The notes beneath the pieces are model-generated. The model saw only the letters and a list, made by a program, of their open reading frames with translations. It ran no database searches and had not been told where the DNA came from. From Mageeibacillus sp. UBA1212 (GTDB lineage Bacteria; Bacillota; Clostridia; UBA1212), in contig DBXM01000024.1 in the NCBI GenBank assembly GCA_002309655.1, positions 26,728-56,561 on the forward strand: a stretch of 29,834 nt of DNA. Reading direction: 5' to 3'. Below are positions 1-8,290 of this stretch, piece after piece. How positions within the stretch are numbered: the first letter of the stretch is position 1; each line of letters starts with the position of its first letter. The translations under genes and the position numbers were made by a program.

Positions 1-1367
1 TCGGCGATGTCGTAGAAGCGGTTGATCAGGTTCGTGATCGTGGTCTTTCCCGCGCCGGTCGCGCCGACGAAGGCCACCTTCTGGCCCGGCTTGGCGTAGA
101 GCGAAATTCCGGTCAGAACGCGCTTTCCCGGGACGTACTCGAAGTCCACGTCGAAAAGTCTCACGTCGCCTTTAAGCTCGGTGTACGTCACTGTGCCGTC
201 GGCGCTGTGCGGGTGCTTCCACGCCCAGATGCCGGTGCGTTCGGAGGCCTCCCTGATCTCGCCGTTTTCGTCGTATTCCGCGTTCACGAGCGTCACGTAG
301 CCGTTGTCCTTTTCGGACTCGGTGTCGATCAGAGTGAAAATTCTGTCGGCGCCGGCAAGGCCCATGACCATGGTCGTGATCTGGTGCGAGACGCGGTTGA
401 TGTTGCCGGCGAACTGCTTCGCCATATTGAGGAACGGAACGACGACGCTGATGCTGAACGCGAGCCCCGAGAAGCTGATATTTTCCAAGTCAGAGATCAT
501 AAACACGCCTGCCGCGAACGCGATGATCACGTACAGAACGTTGCCTATGTTGTTGAGGATCGGGGCGAGAACGTTTCCGTAGCTGTTGGCGCGCTCCGAC
601 TCCCTGAAGAGCTCCTCGTTGACCTTGTTGAAGTCGTCGATAGCGGCCTGTTCATGGTTGAACACCTTGATAACGCGCTGGCCGTGCATCATTTCCTCGA
701 CGAAGCCCTCTTCTTTTCCGATGATCTTCTGCTGACCGACAAAGTGACGCGCGGAAAGGCCGCCGATCTTTTTTGTCACGAAAAACATCGCCGCGACGCC
801 GACAACGACCACCAGTGTGAGCCAGACGCTGAAGTAGAGCATTATGCCCATAAGCACCGAAACGACGATGCCCGAGATCATTATCTGCGGCAGACACTCG
901 GAGATAAGCTCGCGGAGCGTGTCGGTGTCGTTCGTGTAGCGGCTCATGATGTCGCCGTCCGTGTTCGTGTCGAAAAAGCTGAGAGGCAGGCTCTCCATTT
1001 TCGAAAACATCTCGCAGCGGAGCGTTTTCAGCGTGCCCTGCGTGATCACCGCCATCAGACGGTAAAACGTGAACGATGAAGCGACGGAAATTACGTAGAT
1101 TCCCGCGAGCGTAAAGGCTGTCGTGAGTATCGGGGCCTTCACCGCTTCCCAGTTTCCGGTCTTGTAGGAATCCTCGACGAGCGCGATGATGCGCTGCATG
1201 AATATCGAAGGAATCGCCATGACGGCGGCGTTTACGATGAGGCAGACGAGCGCGATAGTGGTGCGGACCGGGTAGCATTTGAAAACGGTCGCCACGACGC
1301 GTCTGATGATGCCTTTTTTCAGTTTTATTTTCGGCGCAGAGCCGGCAGATCTGTCTTTTTTACTCAT
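1..1367 (-). CDS. ABC exporter half-transporter, second subunit of a heterodimer (partial, C-terminus beyond left edge)
   Basis: Multidrug/lipid-type ABC exporter with a fused N-terminal membrane domain and C-terminal ATPase. About 455 codons are visible. The protein starts MSKKDRSAGSAPK, followed by a basic stretch and six predicted membrane segments. The exporter-type loop FFDTNTDGDIMSRYTND lies in the first third. The ATPase begins near the left edge with Walker A GATGAGKTT at about 50-75; the signature motif and Walker B are outside the window. The ATG at 1367-1365 overlaps the stop codon of the upstream exporter gene by 8 bases, so the two are translationally coupled. The upstream partner has the degenerate ATP site, so this subunit should carry the catalytic glutamate (inference; not visible). 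Substrate unknown. Confidence 0.93.
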   Translation of the reverse strand, partial: MSKKDRSAGSAPKIKLKKGIIRRVVATVFKCYPVRTTIALVCLIVNAAVMAIPSIFMQRIIALVEDSYKTGNWEAVKAPILTTAFTLAGIYVISVASSFTFYRLMAVITQGTLKTLRCEMFSKMESLPLSFFDTNTDGDIMSRYTNDTDTLRELISECLPQIMISGIVVSVLMGIMLYFSVWLTLVVVVGVAAMFFVTKKIGGLSARHFVGQQKIIGKEEGFVEEMMHGQRVIKVFNHEQAAIDDFNKVNEELFRESERANSYGNVLAPILNNIGNVLYVIIAFAAGVFMISDLENISFSGLAFSISVVVPFLNMAKQFAGNINRVSHQITTMVMGLAGADRIFTLIDTESEKDNGYVTLVNAEYDENGEIREASERTGIWAWKHPHSADGTVTYTELKGDVRLFDVDFEYVPGKRVLTGISLYAKPGQKVAFVGATGAGKTTITNLINRFYDIA

Positions 1368-3105
1368 TGTCGGATGCACCTGCCTTGTTCTGCGAAATAT
1401 AGATGTCGCGGTAGATCTCGTTGGATTCCATCAGCTCGGCGTGGCTGCCGACGGCGTCGATCCGGCCGTTGTCCATAACGACGATAAAGTCCGCGTCCTC
1501 GACGGAGGCGGTCCTCTGCGCGATAATGATCTTTGTCGTGGAGGGAATGTACTCGCGCATGGACTTGCGGATCATCGCGTCGGTGCGCGTGTCGACGGCG
1601 CTCGTGGAATCGTCGAGAATGAGAACCTTCGGCTTTTTGAGGAGTGCGCGGGCGATGCAGAGGCGCTGCTTCTGGCCTCCGGAGACGTTCACGCCGCCCT
1701 GCTCTATATAAGTGTCGTAGCCCTCGGGACGCTGTGTGACGAACTCGTCGGCGCGGGCGAGCTTCGCGGCTTCAACAATCTCCTCGTCTGTCGCGTCAGG
1801 ATTGCCCCAACGGAGATTTTCCTTTATCGTGCCGGAAAACAGAATGTTTTTCTGGAGCACGACAGCCACGCCGTCCCTCAGCGCCTTAAGGTCGTATTCT
1901 CTTACGTCCCTGCCGCCGACCTTAACGGAGCCCTCGCTGACGTCGTAAAGGCGCGAAATCAGCTGCACGAGCGTCGACTTGGACGAGCCCGTACTTCCTA
2001 TGATACCCACAGTCGCTCCGGAGGGGATTTTCAGGTTGATATCTTTCAGCGCGTCGACCTTTTCGTTGCCGGTGTATCTGAACGTGACGTGGTCGAACTC
2101 GACCGAACCGTCCGCGAGCTCGGTAACACCGTTTTCGGGCGACGTGATCGTCGGCACCTCGTCAAGCACCTCGGTAACGCGTCTGCACGACTCAAGCGAA
2201 AGCGTCAGCATGACGAAAATCATCGAGATCATCATCAGGCTGTTCAAGATCATGAAGCTGTACGTGAGAAGCGCGGAGAGTTGCGGCACCTTGAGCGCCG
2301 AGCCGGTCGACGAGACGACGAGGTACGAACCGAACGTCATCACGAAAACCATGTTGATATGGAGGCAGACCTGCATCAGCGGGTTGTTGAACGCCAGAAT
2401 GCGCTCCGCCTTCGTGAAATCCTTGCGCACGTCGTCGGAAGCCTTGTCGAATTTTTGCTTCTCGTAGTCCTCGCGCACGAACGATTTGACGACTCTTATC
2501 GCCTTCACGTTTTCCTGCACCGACTCGTTGAGCGCGTCGTACTTTTTGAAGACCTTCCTGAACACAGGCATCGCCTTCATAATGACAAGGCCGAGCCCGA
2601 CTCCGAGGAACGGTATCAACGCCACGAAGATCCACGCCATCTTGCCGCCCATTATGAACGCCATCGAAAAGGCGAAAACGAGCATAAAAGGAGACCTCAC
2701 CGCGACCCTGATGATCATGCCGAACGCCATCGTCACAAACGATACGTCCGTGGTCAATCTGGTAACGAGCGACGAAGTCGAAAACCTGTCGATATTCTCA
2801 AACGAAAAGCTCTGAATGCGCGCAAAAATGTCGCGGCGCAGGTTCTTCGCGAATCCCGCAACCGCCACCGAGCAAGTCTTTCCCGCCACGGCCCCTGCCG
2901 CGAGCGACACGACCGCCATCGCGATCAGAATGAGCCCGTAGCGGACGATAACGTCGAGCGTGCAGCCCTTCTCAATCTCGTTGACCAGATCCGCCGTCAC
3001 GAAGGGAATGATGCACTCCATGACCACCTCCACCGCGATTGCGGCAGGCGTGAGAAACGCGGGCAGTCTGTACCCCTTCAGGCTTTTAAGCAGTTTCTTA
3101 AACAT
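1360..3105 (-). CDS. ABC exporter half-transporter, first subunit with degenerate catalytic site
   Basis: Full-length ABC exporter half-transporter (581 aa, the usual size). Six membrane segments fill roughly residues 15-320 and an ATPase domain follows. Visible motifs are Walker A GSTGSSKST, signature VSGGQKQR, Walker B ILDDSTSAVD and a late histidine-switch region. The residue after the Walker B aspartate is Asp rather than the catalytic Glu. In heterodimeric exporters such as BmrCD and TM287/288, one subunit carries this Asp while the partner keeps Glu, and the adjacent overlapping gene fits that pairing. The start MFKKLLKS is chosen because GGACGGAG sits 5 bases upstream; the frame stays open to 3261 but that upstream part is basic and lacks family similarity. 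Transcribed from the promoter at 3233-3261. Cargo cannot be read from sequence. Confidence 0.95.
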   Translation of the reverse strand: MFKKLLKSLKGYRLPAFLTPAAIAVEVVMECIIPFVTADLVNEIEKGCTLDVIVRYGLILIAMAVVSLAAGAVAGKTCSVAVAGFAKNLRRDIFARIQSFSFENIDRFSTSSLVTRLTTDVSFVTMAFGMIIRVAVRSPFMLVFAFSMAFIMGGKMAWIFVALIPFLGVGLGLVIMKAMPVFRKVFKKYDALNESVQENVKAIRVVKSFVREDYEKQKFDKASDDVRKDFTKAERILAFNNPLMQVCLHINMVFVMTFGSYLVVSSTGSALKVPQLSALLTYSFMILNSLMMISMIFVMLTLSLESCRRVTEVLDEVPTITSPENGVTELADGSVEFDHVTFRYTGNEKVDALKDINLKIPSGATVGIIGSTGSSKSTLVQLISRLYDVSEGSVKVGGRDVREYDLKALRDGVAVVLQKNILFSGTIKENLRWGNPDATDEEIVEAAKLARADEFVTQRPEGYDTYIEQGGVNVSGGQKQRLCIARALLKKPKVLILDDSTSAVDTRTDAMIRKSMREYIPSTTKIIIAQRTASVEDADFIVVMDNGRIDAVGSHAELMESNEIYRDIYISQNKAGASDNE

Positions 3106-3232
3106 AAAACTCCGTCCCTTAAGAAGCGCGCAGGCGCTCCGGTAAGGTATCATGAATGGTTTCATGCGCCGCATAAAGAATGAAAGGAACGCTTCCCGCG
3201 CCCCCGCCTCTCCCGGCGGCACATACATTTTC

Positions 3233-3261
3233 ATTATATAACTATTTCGCCGTCGCCGCAA
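3233..3261 (-). promoter_or_regulatory. Promoter of the ABC exporter pair
   Basis: Minus-strand TTGCGG, 17-base spacer, TATAAT. It predicts a start of transcription near 3226 and a leader of about 120 bases before the ATG at 3105. The leader contains two small hairpins: a CATGAA/TTCATG stem at 3151-3166 and an AGCGC/GCGCT stem at 3125-3138. Confidence 0.65.
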
Positions 3262-3295
3262 CGGAAAAACACCCAGCCGCGGGGCAAAAAGGCGT

Positions 3296-3362
3296 AAAAA
3301 AGGCGCCGTCCCTTTATTTTAGCTTTTGGCCTTTCGGCCTCGGCAATTTCCGGGACGGCGCC
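3296..3362 (-). terminator. Rho-independent terminator of the CotH-family gene
   Basis: The perfect 11-bp stem GGCGCCGTCCC (3302-3312) pairs with 3352-3362. It encloses a smaller hairpin, GGCC-TTTC-GGCC-like, and is followed on the minus strand by six T (3301-3296). It lies directly downstream of the CotH-family stop codon at 3387. Confidence 0.85.
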
Positions 3363-3386
3363 GCATTATTACTAATTTGAGTTTGC

Positions 3387-5252
3387 TCAGTTCTCAAAAA
3401 AAGCCATCAGAGTATTGACCTGCTGCATAAAGTACCCGTTTTCGCCGCTGCGTCCCCTCGCCCACGTGAGGAGCGAGTCGTCCTCGCCGAGGGCCGCTTT
3501 CCGCCACGTGTCGTAGTCGGTCGTCATGTCGAACCTGTAGTTCCCGAAATACTGCTTCTGGATGTAGAAGCGCATCTCGTTTTCGATTTTCGCAGCCGAG
3601 TCGGTTATCAGCTTTTCGAGAGCTTCGACAGGCCAGATCTCGGTGGCAAGCTTTTTACAGTAGTCCTTAAAGCCGTTCCGGAATTCCCTGTTGGAGATGA
3701 GGAACGAGAAGAGACCCGCGAGGTGCAGCGTGTCAGGGTAGCTGTGTTCGAGAATGCTCGGCCAGCCTTCGTCGTAGCCGTAGAACATGTAGTACGCGAG
3801 CATCAGCCTGAAGTTCTCGGAGTCGGCCTTCGTGTAGAGTTCGATCGGGTAGCCTTCGAGCGTGCCGCAGGTGTAGCGGCCCATTCCCAGATCCATGTCC
3901 TTGAAAACGAAGTGCCAGCGGCCGTCCAGATCGCCGGTGCCGCCTTCCCCGCAGTACCGCCACACCTTGATATTGTTGTGCGGCCAGTCGGTGTTGCAGA
4001 GGAACAGGTTGACCGCGCAGTACTTCATAAAGCCTTCGACGTCGATCGCGGCGCACACCTCTTCGTAGGTGTATTTTCCGTCCTTGATGTCGCGAAGCAG
4101 CTGCTCGAAGCGCTCAAGTTCGCCCTCGGGGCCGTCGTCGAGCACGTAGTAGAACCACGTTCCGTCGTAGCGGTCGCCGCGCGAGGTGTCGAGTTCGGAC
4201 GAGATCACGCAGATATTCGCCTTGTCTTCGCTCGAAATGCGGTAGATGTTGCGGATCGCGTTGTCATTTTCGTGCTCGCGCATATTCATCAGACCGTAGT
4301 ACTCGCCGTTCAGGAACACGACCACCGGCTTGTAGTTCATGTTCATCAGCTCGGGGGCGGCCTTGGCGGCAATAACGTTCGCGATGCCGTCGCGCATGAA
4401 CGTCGCGCGGCCGGCCTCTGTGGGTGTCAGCAGCGAGTCGTTGCCGCCGTTCCTCAAAATGAAGCTGTCGAACACGTCGAGAACGGTCCCGTCAGCCCGC
4501 TTCCGCTCCTCGCCGAAAAGCGCGTACTTGAACTTGCCACCGCCTGAATACCTGTCGGTGCCGAAATACTCGGAGTCCCTGGCGATAAGCTTGAGCGAAC
4601 GCTGCGAAAGGCCGCGTGAACTGCCACCGAAAAGCCTGATGCCACCGTCCTGCGAAAGAACCAGCTCGCCGTTCTCGTCGTAATACTGAATGTTGCAGGG
4701 GCGTTCCCAGTCCTTGCCTTTCCCCCAGCTGTTGGCGAAAATGCCGGTAGCGGAGTCGTTCAGGTTCGCCGGATCGGTCGTCAGAACAATCACCGGAAGA
4801 TCAAATCGGTCCGATTTTTCGACCTGAAAGAACGTTGCGGTGGCGATCTTGCCCACCAGAACGCCGCGCTTGTCAAAATAAGCGGCTCTGATGACCGTCG
4901 CGTTGACGTTGTAGCCGATGCCCGTGAACTTTGTGCGGATTGCCTTCTTGGGCAGCGAGATCTCGCCCCCGCCGTACTGCTGGCTGGTGTTCAGCGGCTC
5001 CGAACCGTCGTAGGTGATGCGGATCTTGTACCCCGCGTTTTTCAGCGCCTTCGGGTAGCTGATCTTCACCGTGGTCTTGCCGATATAAAAGCCGCCCGGC
5101 ATCGAGAACTCCGGAATCAGCTTCGAAAGGTCGGTCGGCAGCACGCTTCCGTCGTCATCCGGATCCTCGTTCGGCCGCACGCAGCCGTAAAAAGCCGCTG
5201 CCAGAAGCGCAATGGCAAGCAAAAGAGCCGTTATCTTCGTGAATTTCCTCAT
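3387..5252 (-). CDS. CotH-family kinase-like lipoprotein with N-terminal chitobiase/Fn3-associated domain
   Basis: Predicted surface lipoprotein of 621 aa. It has a basic start, a hydrophobic core and cysteine 24 in a lipobox-like FYGC, then an acidic linker. Residues about 55-150 resemble the small beta domain next to CotH domains (ITYDGSEPLNTS). Residues about 185-600 match the CotH fold, an atypical protein kinase: GGIRLFGGSSRG (substrate-loop region), FLNGEYYGLMNMREHEND, and the metal-binding DMD at 452-454 within FKDMDLGMG. CotH in Bacillus phosphorylates spore-coat proteins; secreted clostridial members are often tied to surface or cellulosome-like proteins, and the target here is unknown. 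The start is set by GGAAGGA 7 bases upstream. Monocistronic, with its own promoter and terminator. Confidence 0.9.
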   Translation of the reverse strand: MRKFTKITALLLAIALLAAAFYGCVRPNEDPDDDGSVLPTDLSKLIPEFSMPGGFYIGKTTVKISYPKALKNAGYKIRITYDGSEPLNTSQQYGGGEISLPKKAIRTKFTGIGYNVNATVIRAAYFDKRGVLVGKIATATFFQVEKSDRFDLPVIVLTTDPANLNDSATGIFANSWGKGKDWERPCNIQYYDENGELVLSQDGGIRLFGGSSRGLSQRSLKLIARDSEYFGTDRYSGGGKFKYALFGEERKRADGTVLDVFDSFILRNGGNDSLLTPTEAGRATFMRDGIANVIAAKAAPELMNMNYKPVVVFLNGEYYGLMNMREHENDNAIRNIYRISSEDKANICVISSELDTSRGDRYDGTWFYYVLDDGPEGELERFEQLLRDIKDGKYTYEEVCAAIDVEGFMKYCAVNLFLCNTDWPHNNIKVWRYCGEGGTGDLDGRWHFVFKDMDLGMGRYTCGTLEGYPIELYTKADSENFRLMLAYYMFYGYDEGWPSILEHSYPDTLHLAGLFSFLISNREFRNGFKDYCKKLATEIWPVEALEKLITDSAAKIENEMRFYIQKQYFGNYRFDMTTDYDTWRKAALGEDDSLLTWARGRSGENGYFMQQVNTLMAFFEN

Positions 5253-5304
5253 GTTTTTATCCTTCCCCGGATGCTTCCGGTAAATCGAGATATCGGTCAC
5301 AGGT

Positions 5305-5333
5305 ATTATATCACACATTGCGGAAAATGTGAA
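5305..5333 (-). promoter_or_regulatory. Promoter of the CotH-family gene
   Basis: Minus-strand TTCACA, 17-base spacer, TATAAT, with an extended -10 (TGATATAAT). Leader of about 45 bases. The string TGTGATATAAT also occurs in the promoter of the YAGP-repeat gene. Confidence 0.75.
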
Positions 5334-5438
5334 ATGCCGGAATATAAAAAATGGCGGAATGTGAAGATGATGAATGGTAAATATCAGCCGGATAGTTTTC
5401 AGTCCGGTTTTCCGCAAAAACAGGCGGTTTTGGAAAAC

Positions 5439-5500
5439 AGTGCGATTTTTCGCGTCATTTCTGCGGAATTTAGTGCGATTTTGCAGTTAGATATTGCACT
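5439..5500. repeat. Direct and inverted repeats upstream of the DUF4143 ATPase gene (possible operator)
   Basis: AGTGCGATTTT occurs twice, at 5439-5449 and 5472-5482, 33 bases apart (about three helical turns). AGTGC at 5472-5476 is also inverted as GCACT at 5496-5500, overlapping the -35 box of the downstream promoter. The rest of the roughly 300-base divergent region 5253-5550 holds the two promoters and no small gene that I can support. Confidence 0.45.
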
Positions 5501-5522
5501 ATATTCCCGAATCTGGTATAAT
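5494..5522 (+). promoter_or_regulatory. Promoter of the DUF4143 ATPase gene
   Basis: TTGCAC (5494-5499), 17-base spacer, TATAAT (5517-5522). Predicted leader of about 20 bases, ending in GGAGG six bases before the ATG. Confidence 0.8.
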
Positions 5523-5550
5523 CGAGCCGAAAAATACTCCGGAGGCCGCT

Positions 5551-6861
5551 ATGTACCGAAAGATTTTTGATTACTTGAATCTGTGGAAGAAAGATAAATA
5601 CCGCAAACCCCTGATTGTCCAGGGTGCAAGACAGGTCGGAAAAACCTACGCCGTTCTCGAATTCGGCAGAGAGAACTACGACAACGTTGCCTATTTCAAT
5701 TTTCAGACAAATGAAAAGCTCGCAGACACGTTTTCAGAGAGCATCAGTCCGTCGTATCTGATTCCCGTATTGTCTCATGTCAGCGGGCAGACGATCACCA
5801 AAGGCAAAACCCTCATCGTATTTGACGAAGTCCAGCTCTGCGAGCGGGCTTTGACTTCGCTTAAATACTTCTGTGAAGAAGCGCCGGAGTACCACGTGAT
5901 TGCCGCAGGCAGTCTGCTGGGAGTGGCGGTCAACCGCGAAAAATACGCTTTCCCGGTCGGAAAAGTGGACCGTTATACAATGTTCCCGATGGATCTCGAG
6001 GAGTTCCTTATCGCGCTCGGGCAGGAAGACCTTGTGGCAAGAATCCGCGCCTGCTATGAAAGCGACACGCCGATGCCCACTGCCCTGCACGAAATCGCAC
6101 TGGGTTTTTATAAGCAGTACCTTGTAATCGGCGGGATGCCTGAAGCCGTCGCACGGTTTGTTGACACAAAAGACTACGTCCACATCCGTCACGTTCTCGA
6201 AACGATAAGTATGGATTATCTTGACGATATGAGCAAGTACCAGGATAACGCAAGCGAGATCAAGAAAACGCGGCTTGCATACGGAACCGTTGCCGTTCAA
6301 CTTTCGAAGAAGAACACCCGCTTCCAGTTCAAGCTCATCAAAAAAGGCGGCAGAGCAGCAGAGTTCGAGAATGCCATTGAATGGCTCAGCGCCGCAAACC
6401 TTATTCACCGCATTTACCGAGTTGAGCAGATATCAAAACCGCTTGAAAACTACCGCGACATCGATGATTTCAAGGTGTATATCTCCGACATGGGACTTCT
6501 TTGCGCGCAAAAGGGGATCAGCGCGGAGGACGTATTGTATATGGATACTGAACTTGAAGACTTTAAAGGCGGTATGACGGAGAACTTCGTTCATATACAG
6601 CTTATCCGGTCCGGGTTCAAGCCGTATTTCTGGAGGAACGAAAAAGGCACGAGGGAAGTTGATTTTATCGTCACGCTCGGGGGCAAACTCATCCCTATCG
6701 AAGTCAAAAGCGGAGTAAACGTCAAATCGGAAAGTCTAAACGATTACGTCCGCCTTTTCAAACCCGCATGGTCGATAAGGATTTCCGAGAAGAACTTCGG
6801 ATTTGAAAACAATATTAAATCAATTCCGCTTTATGCGACGTTTTGCATAGAAGAGAATTAG
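5551..6861 (+). CDS. AAA-type ATPase with DUF4143 C-terminal domain
   Basis: Cytoplasmic ATPase of 436 aa, a typical length for this widespread, poorly understood family. Walker A is GARQVGKT (25-32) and Walker B LIVFDEVQ has D92 and E93, followed by a sensor strand VIAAGSLLGVAV. The C-terminal part carries the DUF4143 hallmark VYISDMGLLCA and a PD-(D/E)XK nuclease-like core, with REVDFIV (D371) and PIEVKSG (E384, K386). Family members are proposed to act in mobile-element or defence contexts, but no reaction is established. ATG at 5551 is chosen for GGAGG six bases upstream. Base composition is visibly more AT-rich than in neighbours, and it is flanked by its own promoter and terminator, so acquisition by transfer is plausible. 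Confidence 0.93.
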   Translation: MYRKIFDYLNLWKKDKYRKPLIVQGARQVGKTYAVLEFGRENYDNVAYFNFQTNEKLADTFSESISPSYLIPVLSHVSGQTITKGKTLIVFDEVQLCERALTSLKYFCEEAPEYHVIAAGSLLGVAVNREKYAFPVGKVDRYTMFPMDLEEFLIALGQEDLVARIRACYESDTPMPTALHEIALGFYKQYLVIGGMPEAVARFVDTKDYVHIRHVLETISMDYLDDMSKYQDNASEIKKTRLAYGTVAVQLSKKNTRFQFKLIKKGGRAAEFENAIEWLSAANLIHRIYRVEQISKPLENYRDIDDFKVYISDMGLLCAQKGISAEDVLYMDTELEDFKGGMTENFVHIQLIRSGFKPYFWRNEKGTREVDFIVTLGGKLIPIEVKSGVNVKSESLNDYVRLFKPAWSIRISEKNFGFENNIKSIPLYATFCIEEN

Positions 6862-6884
6862 TTTTTTTGAACAATACCTGCACA

Positions 6885-6921
6885 GAAAACACCCGGCAGT
6901 TTTGCGCTGCCGGGTGTTTTC
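6885..6921. terminator. Bidirectional terminator between convergent genes
   Basis: Perfect 15-bp inverted repeat, GAAAACACCCGGCAG (6885-6899) and its complement (6907-6921), with a 7-base loop. The A/T ends give a T run on either strand, and on the plus strand TTTTCTCTTTTT follows. It can serve both the ATPase gene (plus) and the anchored protein gene (minus). Confidence 0.9.
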
Positions 6922-6977
6922 TCTTTTTATTTATTCACGTGCGGGCGGACGTCAGATTCCAAATCCCGCGCTGATAA

Positions 6978-7925
6978 TCAGTCCTTCTTTTTAAGCACCA
7001 GGGCGACCGCCAGCATCATGGGGATAACCGCAGACGCTGCAACGATGCCGCCGCAGCCTTTCTTCTTCTCGGGCGCGGGCGTGGGCTCCTGCGGAGCTTC
7101 GGTGGGCTCTTCGCCGGGATCAGACTCGGTCCCGGTGTCGGGCGCCTTCGTGGGATCCGGTTCCGGAGTCGCGGTGGGCGCTTCGGTCGGGACCTCGGTG
7201 GGCTGAACCGGGTGGTTGTCTACGAGCATGGGCTCCAGATTGTGATTGTCGCTTGCGGGTTCCTCGAGCTCGAGAACGGTGAGCACGCAGTAAGGCGCGG
7301 TCATGTCTTTGCCGTCGAAAGCCTCAGCCTCTTCTTTGGTCTCGAAAAACGCGATCCAGGCGATGTCGATTTCCGAATCCTCGAGAACGATGTTGTCGTC
7401 GAGTTCATTCTGCGCCGCCTCGGCGTCTCTCAGAGACTCCATCGGGTCGAAACGGATCGTAGTCGTGCTCGTGTATGAGCTTGAATTCCATTTTGAAACG
7501 AGTTCGGTCCCTTCTCTTACCGAAGTCATGTCGACGATCACCGTCTCCCATTTTTCGGTGTGGTTCCATACGATCGGAACGAACGGCTCGGCCGCCGGCG
7601 AGATGTAGAACTGTCCGGTAAGCGGGTTGCCGTTGTTGTCCTCTTTGGTCACCGTTCTGTATCTGATGGCAGCCCAGGTAACCGTGTCGGGGTCGATCTC
7701 GTCGTTTTTGCCGTCCTTACTGAACGCGAACGTCGCGTACGGGTCGTTTCCGAGCGCGAAAAACGCAACGTACTCAAGTTCCTCTCCGGTCTGTTCGCCG
7801 CCCTCCTCGGATGCTCCTACAGGGGCGTCGTCGGCGGGTTCGCCGGCAGGCTCGTCAGCGAACGCTGCGAAAACGCAGAGGCTCGCCACCATAACCGCAA
7901 GTAATATGCTCAATAATTTTTTCAT
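6978..7925 (-). CDS. Secreted, membrane-anchored protein with Pro/Thr/Glu-rich stalk, function unknown
   Basis: 315 aa. A signal peptide at 1-23 (MKKLLSILLAV, cleavage likely after AFA) is followed by an acidic linker and then a compact region (about 50-215) containing FFALGNDPYATFAFSKDG and WAAIRYRTVT. I cannot assign that region to a family; it looks like an all-beta extracellular module. Residues about 230-285 are a stalk of PTEAP/PTATPEP type. The C-terminus is KKKGCGG, a 17-residue hydrophobic segment and KKKD, so the protein should be anchored to the cell membrane with the main domain outside. GGAGG lies 6 bases before the ATG. Monocistronic: promoter at 8010-8038 and shared terminator at 6885-6921. 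Confidence 0.85.
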   Translation of the reverse strand: MKKLLSILLAVMVASLCVFAAFADEPAGEPADDAPVGASEEGGEQTGEELEYVAFFALGNDPYATFAFSKDGKNDEIDPDTVTWAAIRYRTVTKEDNNGNPLTGQFYISPAAEPFVPIVWNHTEKWETVIVDMTSVREGTELVSKWNSSSYTSTTTIRFDPMESLRDAEAAQNELDDNIVLEDSEIDIAWIAFFETKEEAEAFDGKDMTAPYCVLTVLELEEPASDNHNLEPMLVDNHPVQPTEVPTEAPTATPEPDPTKAPDTGTESDPGEEPTEAPQEPTPAPEKKKGCGGIVAASAVIPMMLAVALVLKKKD

Positions 7926-8009
7926 AACAACCTCCGTTTTACGATTGAATCGTTAATACGATCAAATTGCCGCGCTTTTCTGTTTCAAGCGCATTCTTTT
8001 CCTGGCAGT

Positions 8010-8038
8010 ATAATACCACTTTTATTCGTGTGTTACAA
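8010..8038 (-). promoter_or_regulatory. Promoter of the anchored surface protein gene
   Basis: Minus-strand TTGTAA, 17-base spacer, TATTAT, about 85 bases upstream of the ATG at 7925. Confidence 0.6.
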
Positions 8039-8040
8039 GT

Positions 8041-8177
8041 TTTTTGACTCATTCTTGATAAAATCGGATGGATTTGAAATGTTTTGAACCGTTTTTGAAA
8101 GCTTCCGGGCGTCTTTCCTGCTTTTCCCGCGATTTCCGGATAATCGCGCGATTTTCGGGTTTTTGAGGCATTTTTGA
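8041..8177. repeat. Repeat-rich region upstream of parA
   Basis: The 365-base gap 7926-8290 holds no supported gene. Besides two divergent promoters it has four copies of TTTTTGA (8041, 8092, 8160, 8171; the last two are 11 bases apart) and looser copies at 8072 and 8082. It also has CGCGATT at 8128-8134, inverted at 8142-8148 and repeated directly at 8147-8153. It does not match the consensus parS of Firmicutes. It could bind the ParA/ParB-like pair or a repressor. Confidence 0.4.
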
Positions 8178-8198
8178 GCGGGGAGGCGGTCGCGGCGC

Positions 8199-8227
8199 TT
8201 GTAAACTTCGCGCGCGTGTTGTATAAT
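8199..8227 (+). promoter_or_regulatory. Promoter of the parA/parB-like operon
   Basis: TTGTAA (8199-8204), 17-base spacer, TATAAT (8222-8227). Leader of about 57 bases. Confidence 0.75.
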
Positions 8228-8290
8228 CACTTTAAGACAAAAAACCGGCGCTCTTGCTGCCGGCGGCTTCCGAAAGGAGTTCACACTGAC

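Noticed and set aside
1279..3183. A very long plus-strand reading frame opposite the first exporter gene (634 codons)
   Set aside because: It is the complement of a certain ABC transporter and its translation is Arg/His/Val-rich with no family features; antisense frames of this sort occur opposite most genes here because of GC-rich codons.
8033..8284. Small minus-strand reading frame (83 codons) upstream of parA
   Set aside because: It covers two divergent promoters, is Lys/Arg-rich without motifs, and has no ribosome site.
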